DNA of 6,877 nucleotides from a bacterium (GTDB taxonomy: Bacteria > Bacillota_I > Bacilli_A > Mycoplasmatales > Mycoplasmoidaceae): positions 1 through 6,877 of the forward strand of contig JAFPYV010000032.1 of the NCBI GenBank assembly GCA_017394375.1, written 5' to 3'. Made by a program: the position numbers and the translations under genes. The notes under the pieces are model-generated. The model saw nothing but the letters and a program-made list of their open reading frames with translations. It was not told the origin of the DNA and did not search any database. Of this stretch, positions 1 to 5,466 are shown one piece after another. Every line of letters starts with the position of its first letter. The first letter of the stretch is position 1.

Positions 1-35
1 TCCTTGTTAGTCTTTTTATCTATTGTTTTTGCCAT
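1..35 (-). CDS. 5' end of an unrecognised gene, cut by the window edge
   Basis: On the minus strand an ATG (33-35) opens a frame beginning MAKTIDKKTNK that runs off the left edge. An AAAAGGAG ribosome binding site lies 6-13 bases upstream (42-49) and a TATAAT box lies further up (66-71), so this is a well-formed gene start. Eleven residues are too few to assign a family; the start is lysine-rich and hydrophilic, with no signal peptide. The upstream region is shared in inverted orientation with the stretch at 3917-4000, which suggests that a related but decayed gene once began near 4000. Confidence 0.7.
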   Translation of the reverse strand, partial: MAKTIDKKTNK

Positions 36-41
36 AAAATT

Positions 42-71
42 GCTCCTTTTTATTAATCATAAACAATTATA
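42..71 (-). promoter_or_regulatory. -10 box and ribosome binding site of the left-edge gene
   Basis: Reading the minus strand, TATAAT occupies 71-66 and AAAAGGAG 49-42, followed by ATG at 35. A start site near 59 would give an untranslated leader of about 24 bases. No good -35 box is visible at 17 bases: that position falls in the loop and 3' arm of the hairpin at 78-98, so the promoter may depend on an activator or be controlled by that structure. Confidence 0.5.
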
Positions 72-98
72 AAAAAATGACAACCATTTTAGTTGCCA
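70..98 (-). terminator. Rho-independent terminator-like hairpin (leader hairpin 2, copy 1)
   Basis: As minus-strand RNA, the arms at 98-90 (TGGCAACTA) and 86-78 (TGGTTGTCA) pair over nine positions, including two G-U pairs, around a 3-base loop. Seven U residues follow. The G-U pairs make it stronger as minus-strand RNA than as plus-strand RNA. It could end the transcript of the minus-strand regulator at 327-530, or act as an attenuator upstream of the left-edge gene. A close relative is at 3957-3985. Confidence 0.55.
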
Positions 99-112
99 TA
101 AAGTTAATTTTT

Positions 113-140
113 GGAGACATATACAATTTTTTATGTCTCC
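113..140 (-). repeat. Conserved leader hairpin 1, copy 1
   Basis: A perfect 9-base inverted repeat (GGAGACATA at 113-121, TATGTCTCC at 132-140) surrounds the 10-base loop TACAATTTTT. Read on the minus strand it is followed by AAAAATTAAC and then the terminator-like hairpin at 98-78. The same order and very similar spacer occur on the plus strand at 3917-3985. The inner stem CATA/TATG and the loop type are kept while the outer stem differs with pairing preserved. Confidence 0.65.
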
Positions 141-144
141 CAAT

Positions 145-174
145 TTGATCAATTGTGATCAACTTTTAAAAGTT
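145..174. promoter_or_regulatory. Two abutting palindromes, possible protein-binding sites
   Basis: TTGATCA (145-151) and TGATCAA (156-162) form a perfect inverted repeat around ATTG. It runs into AACTTTTAAAAGTT (161-174), a perfect 14-base palindrome. With the hairpin at 113-140 this makes three dyads in about 60 bases. No gene overlaps them. They could be operators for the left-edge gene or part of a replication or transfer site; nothing here decides between these. Confidence 0.4.
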
Positions 175-265
175 TTAGACATAAATAGTTAATTGGTATT
201 ATTTGCTTATAATAAATGAATTTATGTTCTAGAATTTTTTCATCACATATAGAAATGAATTGCAT
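175..265. other. Non-coding AT-rich spacer
   Basis: No open frame of useful length on either strand. A TATAAT hexamer at 208-213 on the plus strand has no convincing -35 partner and no gene correctly placed downstream, so it is probably chance in AT-rich DNA. Confidence 0.4.
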
Positions 266-298
266 AAAAAGGGAAGTGGATCATTTTAGATTCACTTC
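266..298 (-). terminator. Terminator of the minus-strand XRE gene
   Basis: On the minus strand GAAGTGAATC (298-289) and GATCCACTTC (282-273) pair at nine of ten positions around a 6-base loop. They are followed by CCTTTTT (272-266). The hairpin starts 28 bases after the regulator's stop codon, a normal position for a Rho-independent terminator. Confidence 0.65.
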
Positions 299-326
299 TC
301 ATTATCTTTAATCAAATTTATATTGG

Positions 327-530
327 TTATTCTTTTTGTTTTTCCATTAAGTCTGCAGGTTGGCATTCAAAGAAATTAGCAAGTTTATTTAGCACAGTAT
401 GGCAAACTTTTTGGTTAGTTTCTAACCTTCCTAAAGTAGCAGGGTGCATATGCAATAACTTAATTAATTCTTGCTTGCTAATGTGTTTTGATTCTAATTT
501 AACTCACAGTTTATGGTAGCTAATTATCAT
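327..530 (-). CDS. Small XRE (Cro/CI-type) helix-turn-helix regulator, 67 aa
   Basis: A compact DNA-binding regulator, probably acting as a dimeric repressor in the cytoplasm. Starting at ATG 528-530 the protein reads MIISYHKLW, then a helix-turn-helix at about residues 17-37 (ISKQELIKLL, then HMHPATLGRLE), then the usual C-terminal XRE helices (VLNKLANFFECQPADLME). Residue 9, tryptophan, is encoded by TGA, so the gene is invisible under the standard code. It is a paralogue of the plus-strand regulator at 748: both start with (I/V)SYxKLW and share the same length and helix order. No strong ribosome binding site is visible. The start codon abuts the 11-base dyad TAAGTAACTTA (530-540), a likely auto-operator. 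The closest family type is the short YozG-like Cro/CI protein often found beside restriction or mobile-element genes. What it represses is not shown; the divergent helicase operon is the obvious candidate. Confidence 0.85.
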
Positions 531-597
531 AAGTAACTTATTATCATTCTAATTTTATGAGTTTTTATAATACATCTTTGTTGATTAGATAACTTAC
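530..597. promoter_or_regulatory. Candidate operator repeats of the divergent regulators
   Basis: TAAGTAACTTA at 530-540 is a perfect dyad touching the minus-strand start codon. TAACTTAC at 590-597 is the exact reverse complement of GTAAGTTA at 751-758, which sits directly after the plus-strand start codon, inside the dyad GTAAGTTAC (751-759). GTAACTTA at 533-540 is likewise the reverse complement of TAAGTTAC at 752-759. A further AAGTTAC lies at 772-778. This is the arrangement expected for autorepression of both regulators. The short length of the repeats in AT-rich DNA keeps confidence moderate. Confidence 0.4.
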
Positions 598-636
598 TAG
601 GATTAAATCTAATTAATTATTAATTAAGTAGCACTA

Positions 637-722
637 TTGACATATTTTTATTATTAAATTAAAAGTATTTATTTGTTGTTTAATTATTATTGTTGCGTAT
701 TTAAAGAATATTTATTTATAAT
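637..722 (+). promoter_or_regulatory. Promoter region for the plus-strand regulator and helicase
   Basis: Two candidates are visible. The better has TATAAT at 717-722 with TTGCGT at 693-698 and an 18-base spacer, giving a start site near 729 and a short leader before ATG 748. The other has a perfect TTGACA at 637-642 but only TTAAAA (659-664) as a -10. The 531-747 interval between the divergent genes carries no open frame and is the only place where both promoters can lie. Confidence 0.45.
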
Positions 723-747
723 TAACAATTAATATTTATTAAATAAA

Positions 748-948
748 ATGGTAAGTTACAATAAATTGTGAAAGTTACTGATTGATAAGCATTTAACCAA
801 AACGCAATTGATGAAATTAGCAAAAATCAGTACTACTTCGTTAGCAAAGTTAACCAAAGGACAAAATATTAGCACCAATATCTTGTGCAAAATTTGTAAT
901 GTGCTGGATTGTGACTTTGGGGACATCATGCAATTTGTTGCTTATTAA
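748..948 (+). CDS. Small XRE (Cro/CI-type) helix-turn-helix regulator, 66 aa
   Basis: A cytoplasmic DNA-binding regulator of the short Cro/CI type. From ATG 748 the protein begins MVSYNKLW (W8 is TGA), has a helix-turn-helix at about residues 17-36 (TKTQLMKLA, then KISTTSLAKLTKG), and ends with the family-typical NILCKICNVLDCDFGDIM. This pattern closely follows YozG-like regulators, which are often control proteins of restriction-modification or mobile modules. The gene is too short, and interrupted by TGA, to show under the standard code. The dyad GTAAGTTAC covers codons 2-4, so the protein may bind its own start region. It lies 18 bases upstream of the helicase gene with no terminator between them, so the two are probably one transcript and the regulator is likely to set helicase expression. 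It is a paralogue of the divergent 67-residue regulator at 327-530. Confidence 0.88.
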
Positions 949-953
949 TTGAT

Positions 954-960
954 AAAGGAA
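954..960 (+). promoter_or_regulatory. Ribosome binding site fixing the helicase start
   Basis: AAAGGAA at 954-960 lies 6 bases before ATG 967 and 9 before ATG 970. This favours one of these ATG codons over the in-frame TTG at 949, which starts upstream of the site and leaves no room for it. Confidence 0.6.
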
Positions 961-966
961 ATAAAG

Positions 967-3462
967 ATGATGTTTAATTTACAACCAAGTAGTAAGCAAC
1001 AAGCAATTATTGATCAATTAGTTAATGGTAATAATGTCATTGCTACAGCTGTAGCAGGATGTGGCAAGAGCAGTGTAGTGTATTTTTTAGCCCAACAAAC
1101 TAAAAAGAAAATCTTATTAATTACCTATAACCGGGTGTTGTCAGATACCAGTAAAGAAAAGATTCATGAATACCAATTAGAAGAATATGTTAGTTCTTAT
1201 ACGATTCATGGTTATGCATCCCATATTGCTAAATTAAATCATTTGACAAATCCAACCATTAATGATGAAACAGCGTTAGAAAAATTCTTATTATGTAAGT
1301 GAACAATTAAAGAACATTATGACTTTATTGTTTTTGATGAAGTACAAGATGCTACATCTCAATACATGGTCTTTTTTAAACGGATTTGGCAATTATTAAA
1401 TTATCCTACTTTTTTAGTCTTAGGTGATCCCCGTCAAACTATTTATGCTAATAAAGGAGCATCCAGTAATTTCTTAAAGCAATTTGATTATTTCTTTGCT
1501 ACACCATCTCATCCCATCAAAGTGCATTTCATGCAACTTGATGAATCATTTCGGGTACCAGCAAATATTTGTAATTGCCTAAATGAATGTTTTATCAAAG
1601 ATGACTATATTCATGGTAAGCATGATGGGGGTGCAATTAATGTTAAAATTTGTGACAGTAATGATAAGGCAGCGAAATCATGAAGTGTGTTTCACACAGT
1701 TGAAAAATTTATTCAAGATAAGATGATTCATGATCATGCATCCTTAAATGACTTTTACATCTTATGCTTTAGCATTAAGCAAAAGAAGGTAGCTAATTTA
1801 GCTAATTATTTAAATAACCGCGGATTATATACTTACTTGCCTAATAATGATGACCATAAAGTTGATAAAGAAGAATGTAGTAACCGGATCGTGTTTTCTT
1901 CCATTCATCAAGCTAAAGGATGTGAAAAACTATATGTTATCTTGCCGTTTTTTGATGTCGAATCATATGCAAACTTTTTAGGATGTGAACAAGAATACCA
2001 AGCATTTAGCATGCAAATTCCCAATTTGCATTATGTAGCATTAACTAGAGCTAGTAAAGAACTATTAGTGGTGTTATATAACGGGGAAATTGAAGAATTT
2101 TATGTTAATAATCATCCAGCTTTAGAAGGTAGTAATAACTTGCTACCATATATTAACTACGATAAATTAGATCCTGATTTAGAATATGATAATTTATACC
2201 GCTGACACGAAAGCATCCCCTTACGGTTATTAGTAGTTGAACCAAGTGAATGCATTAAATTTGTGAGTGATAGCATGATTAAAAACATTGATCATGCCAT
2301 CAGCAACCTGTCAAATTACCATGAAAGTCCGTATACATACACATTAGAAAATTTAAAGCATGAACTAAATAATAACAACATGGTCTTTAAGCAAGAACTT
2401 GATGTTTTAAATGCTTTTTATTTACTAATGGAATATACCAAGCAAGAAAATTACCAATACTTTAAAAAAAGTTTGGAAGAATTTTATAGTAATTTAAGTT
2501 TATTAAGTACCCAAGATGTGAATAAATGGGCGAATAAAGATTTAATCTTTAAGAACTATAATTTGTGAAATGAACAATTTACCAGCAAAAATGAAAGCAT
2601 CTTAGCATGGTATGAACATGCAAGTGTGAAAGATAAATTACACTTCTGAAACTTAGTAATTTCTCTATCAAATGAAATTAATGGCAATTTATTGTTAGAA
2701 GATTATAGTTGACTAGATCAATTTAATCAATATGATAAGATTAATGCATTATTTAAGCAATTTAATATTCATACGTATGCGTATGAACAATCAATTTTAC
2801 TTGAATTAGGCATGGTTGATTACCAATATGCTATTCATGTGGCATACAGTGATTTAATTAATGAACGTTATGTTAATAATTCATTATTTAGTAATCAATT
2901 ATTTAACCAATGAAAGATCTTTTATAAAGGTAGAATTGATTTAATTAATAAAAATACGTTGTTTGAATTAAAGTGTACCACTACTTTAGATACCCAACAC
3001 AAAGCCCAAACGGTGATGTATTTATTTGCTATTAATTTATTACAACACCAATTTGATTGAAGTTTTGATTGGCTTAAATTAGATTATGATCAATATTTAA
3101 AAATTAGTGCTACCTTAGCAAAGAATGTACGGATAAGAGCAATTTTGCAAATGTTTAGTAGGTATTTACACCAAGTAAATATCAAAGTAAATCCTACTAA
3201 TTTTGAGCAATTAAAACAAGAATTTTGGGAACATTTGCAATTATGAGATCCCCTATTATGTTTTAAGTGTGAAAATGCGGTTTTACTAGACTATGAAAAT
3301 GGCCAATATATTTCATTTAGCAATGATGAATTAGCAATTAATAAAATTGCTCAATTAATCTTATTAGCAAAAATGCAAACCAATAACATGGAGAAAACAT
3401 TCGCAGAATGTTTAAATGAATTTAAAGATCAATGAACTAAATATTTTGGTTTAGAAAATTAA
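967..3462 (+). CDS. UvrD/RecB-like SF1 helicase with C-terminal PD-(D/E)XK nuclease domain, 831 aa
   Basis: An ATP-driven DNA helicase fused to a probable nuclease. Helicase motifs in order: Q-like PSSKQQAI (8-15), Walker A AGCGKSS (30-36), TIHGYASHI (motif Ib-like), motif II DEVQD (124-128), motif III LGDPRQTIY (152-160), motif IV LDESFR (191-196), motif V SSIHQAKGCE (311-320) and motif VI YVALTRA (356-362). Near the end GRIDLI (D658), FELK (E667, K669) and HKAQTVMY (Q681, Y685) reproduce the RecB/AddA/Cas4-type PD-(D/E)XK signature. Ten in-frame TGA codons (1300, 1681, 2203, 2566, 2647, 2710, 2911, 3058, 3244, 3433) are tryptophan; five more tryptophans are TGG. Start chosen at ATG 967 behind AAAGGAA. 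It follows an XRE regulator by 18 bases. It is much smaller than full AddA or RecB and no AddB/RecC partner is present, so it may belong to a mobile element or defence module rather than housekeeping repair. C765 and C768 do not make a four-cysteine iron-sulphur cluster. Helicase assignment is firm, nuclease strong, biological role unknown. Confidence 0.93.
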
Positions 3463-3916
3463 CTTAATTCCTAGTTTAATTATTACCAATTACATGAAAT
3501 AAATTAGAAGTAAATAATCATAAATATGCACATAAAAAAAGGTTTACTTATGATTATTGGGCTAAGTTTTGAAATTATTGTTCGATTAGTAATAACTGCA
3601 TAATTTTTTTAATCACTTAGTAATTTTGTAGTGTTTTGACTAAATTAGTCACCATGGGATGCATTAGTGCTAATTATCAAACTTATTAATTGTTAATTCA
3701 AAATGGCTTATTTATGTTAGGCAAATACTCTAAATTTTAACCATGATAATTACTGAATTGTTACGACAAATTGGTGAATTTATTCATTTGACTTCTTTTT
3801 TGATAAGTTAAATTAATCCTATGAAACTAATAAACATTTCAATGGTTCATTAATTGATATGACACCTCATCATTAAAAATAATTAAATTAATAAATCAGA
3901 TTAACAATAATTCTTA
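3463..3916. other. 454-base region without a supportable gene
   Basis: No intact gene on either strand under code 4. Visible structure: an 11-base inverted repeat, AATAATCATAA (3513-3523) with TTATGATTATT (3548-3558), and a perfect 15-base dyad TGACTAA-A-TTAGTCA (3637-3651). A 17-codon frame at 3550-3603 (MIIGLSFEIIVRLVITA) has AAGG 7 bases upstream and its ATG inside the hairpin arm; it is too short to call. The same frame onward to 3876 has coding-like patches, but its stops occur at about the rate expected for AT-rich random sequence. The region may be eroded DNA at a module boundary. Confidence 0.5.
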
Positions 3917-3941
3917 GAGGCATAAAAAATGTATATGCCTT
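3917..3941 (+). repeat. Conserved leader hairpin 1, copy 2
   Basis: GAGGCATA (3917-3924) pairs with TATGCCTT (3934-3941) over eight positions, including one G-U, around the loop AAAAATGTA. It matches copy 1 (113-140, read on the minus strand) in inner stem, loop and the following AAAATTAAC spacer. The outer stem differs but still pairs (GGAGA/TCTCC there, GAGG/CCTT here), which points to a selected structure. Confidence 0.6.
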
Positions 3942-3956
3942 CAAAATTAACATTAG

Positions 3957-3985
3957 TGGCAACTAGAAAAAGTTGCCATTTTTTT
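3957..3985 (+). terminator. Rho-independent terminator (leader hairpin 2, copy 2), followed by a -10-like box
   Basis: A perfect 8-base stem, TGGCAACT (3957-3964) with AGTTGCCA (3971-3978), a 6-base loop and seven T residues (3979-3985). It is well placed to end readthrough from the regulator/helicase operon about 500 bases upstream. The T-run merges into TATAAT (3985-3990), exactly as on the minus strand at 71-66, so the unit may be both a terminator and the front of a promoter. Confidence 0.7.
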
Positions 3986-4018
3986 ATAATTATTCATAAT
4001 AGCCAAAAAAGAATATAA

Positions 4019-4217
4019 ATAAATATTTCACGGAAAATAAATACAAAAAATGTAGAAGAAGAAAAAAGAGCAAAGAAATTTGAAGATGATTTTTCTAATC
4101 AAGATCATGAATTATTTTTAAATTTATATTGAGAAAGATATTAACTTGTTTCATGACGCAAAAAATGAATTTTATATTCTAACATTTGAGTTGAAATGAA
4201 ACAAAGTAATTGCTTAG
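4019..4217 (+). pseudogene. Possible coding remnant in two frames
   Basis: Frame one runs 4019-4144 with no ATG. Its 41 residues include NVEEEKRAKKFEDDFSNQ followed by DHELFLNLYWERY, with one TGA tryptophan. A second frame, overlapping its end and stopping at 4217, reads KDINLFHDAKNEFYILTFEL then KWNKVIA. The mixed charged and aromatic composition looks protein-like and the fragments abut as a frameshifted gene would. A TATAAT box (3985-3990) and the leader shared with the left-edge gene lie directly upstream, so this may be a decayed relative of that gene. Open runs of this length are not rare by chance in this sequence, hence the low confidence. Confidence 0.25.
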
Positions 4218-4328
4218 TAGTATTTTAATGAAAGTTTAAGTTAGCAAATTTAGTTACTATTTATAAAATTATATCCAAAAAAATTTCTCGTTTTTTAGTC
4301 TTTTAATATTTTGATAATTAAGTTAAAA

Positions 4329-4351
4329 AATTAAGAAATTTTTTCTTAATT
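4329..4351. other. AT-only inverted repeat in the spacer before the exported-protein operon
   Basis: AATTAAGAAA (4329-4338) and TTTCTTAATT (4342-4351) are perfect 10-base arms around TTT. The hairpin is weak because only one pair is G-C, and no clean T-run follows on either strand. It may be a poor bidirectional terminator or simply low-complexity DNA. The rest of 4218-4423 shows no gene. Confidence 0.3.
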
Positions 4352-4405
4352 AATTTTGCTTTATCCTAAAAAATATCATGATTATTTTTAGTTTTTGGTA
4401 TCATA

Positions 4406-4470
4406 TTTTCAGTTGTTACTAAAGACACATATACAAAAATTTATGTGTCCAAAAACATTTTTAAAAAGGA
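4406..4470 (+). promoter_or_regulatory. Leader of the exported-protein operon: hairpin copy 3, possible promoter, ribosome binding site
   Basis: GACACATA (4424-4431) and TATGTGTC (4442-4449) form a perfect 8-base inverted repeat around TACAAAAATT. The inner stem and loop start match copy 1 read on the plus strand (CATATACAA), while the outer stem differs and still pairs. A weak promoter, TTTTCA (4406-4411), 18 bases, TATACA (4430-4435), would place the -10 box inside the dyad, making it operator-like. AAAAAGGA (4463-4470) is the ribosome binding site, 12 bases before ATG 4483. Confidence 0.45.
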
Positions 4471-4482
4471 AACGATAAAAAT

Positions 4483-5463
4483 ATGTGACAAAATATTAAT
4501 AAAAAAGGTCGTAAGTGACTAAAAATATTATCTTTTTGTCTCGTTGGTGCAACATTGACTGCATCCATCGCAACTTTAGCCACTGTTGTTCCACTTAGCA
4601 CATCATGAACTTCTAATAATTCATCAAAGACTGATAATATTAATTCAAATACTTCCATGAAATTAGAACAAATGAGCAGCGTAATTAAGGATTTTACTAA
4701 GAGTGCTAATATAAATACTAATTCAAGAGCATTTAGAATAACATTTGCAAAAGAAATTGAAAAAATGAGTTCCTCAAAGGAATATATAACGTCATTAGTT
4801 AATCAAAATATTTCTGATTCACAATATAGTCAATTATGTACACTTTTAAATAATCTTAAAGGTGAATATGGTAAAGGTGTTTATTCAACTGCTAACGATG
4901 CTAATGCAAGAAAAATAACTAATATTAAGCAAGTTTCAATAAACTTATTTAACTTGAATAACCAACTTAATTTATTTTCTTATAAAAATGAAGTAGTTCC
5001 AATTATTCAAAATGCAATTAATGACCTACAAAAGTTATCTTCTAATTTAGAGACTCAAACTGCGGCGTTAGAAGGGACTGGTGCTACTATTTCGTCTTTT
5101 CTTGGAATTCTAAGTTTCTTTGATTTAGGTACAACTGCAGCACTTGCCATTGCTATTGGGTGTGTTTTTGGATTTGTTTGCACTGGTATTGGTGGAATAA
5201 TTAAAACGATTAACGAAAGTATTGCAAAATTAAAAAATTCTATTTCTCAAAATCAAAGTACACTTGATGCGTCCTCAACTCTTCAACAAACCGAAAGTGC
5301 AATTAATTCATGCATATCATCATTGCAAAATGCATATTCTAAATTAAAAAATGATGATTGAATTGTTGGAATGAATTCCGCTCTTTCTGAACTAACTTCA
5401 GCTATAAATGAATTGCAATCCATTAATAGAAATATTCAAAATGCAATTAATCAGTTAAATTAA
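4483..5463 (+). CDS. Exported helical protein with internal hydrophobic hairpin, possible pore-forming toxin component A, 326 aa
   Basis: Not recognised by family sequence, but the architecture is clear. Residues 1-14 are basic (KKGRK), 15-38 form a signal-type hydrophobic stretch without a lipobox, and the mature part is Ser/Asn/Gln-rich and helical with coiled-coil-like stretches at about 110-195 and 241-325. Between them residues 201-240 are hydrophobic and glycine-rich with a central FFD (212-214) turn, able to make a two-pass hairpin. Long amphipathic helices around one hydrophobic hairpin are the layout of alpha-helical pore-forming toxins such as HBL and NHE. TGA encodes W2, W12, W42 and W293, so standard-code reading wrongly starts at 4657 and stops at 5361. 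ATG 4483 is preceded by AAAAAGGA. The next gene follows after 3 bases and shares the ALxGTG-like motif before its hairpin, so the pair probably acts together at a membrane. A surface or membrane-organising protein is an alternative. Confidence 0.85.
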
Positions 5464-5466
5464 AAA

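Noticed and set aside
949..966. TTG 949 as the helicase start
   Set aside because: The ribosome binding site at 954-960 lies downstream of it, and two ATG codons follow at suitable distance.
3241..3260. C-x2-C (C765, C768) as a Cas4/AddB-like iron-sulphur cluster
   Set aside because: Only one cysteine pair is close to the nuclease end, and the usual four-cysteine arrangement is absent.
3550..3603. 17-residue hydrophobic peptide as a type I toxin
   Set aside because: Shorter than known type I toxins, with no visible antisense RNA promoter or terminator; the AAGG spacing alone is not enough.
3550..3876. One plus-strand frame with coding-like patches (MIIGLSFEIIVRLVITA; later a Trp/Phe-rich run; later SYETNKHFNGSLIDMTPHH)
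   Set aside because: Seven TAA/TAG stops in about 109 codons is close to what AT-rich random sequence gives, so it cannot be called a pseudogene without a homologue.
64..4450. CRISPR-like repeats
   Set aside because: The repeated hairpins are few, thousands of bases apart and in mixed orientation, with no regular spacers and no cas genes.
4540..4560. Lipoprotein signal (Cys19) in the A exported protein
   Set aside because: The residues before the cysteine (LSF) do not make a lipobox, and the cysteine sits early in the hydrophobic stretch.
4461..4658. Minus-strand 65-codon open frame
   Set aside because: It is antisense to the signal-peptide region of the 4483-5463 gene, has no ribosome binding site, and ends where the real gene reads through TGA codons.
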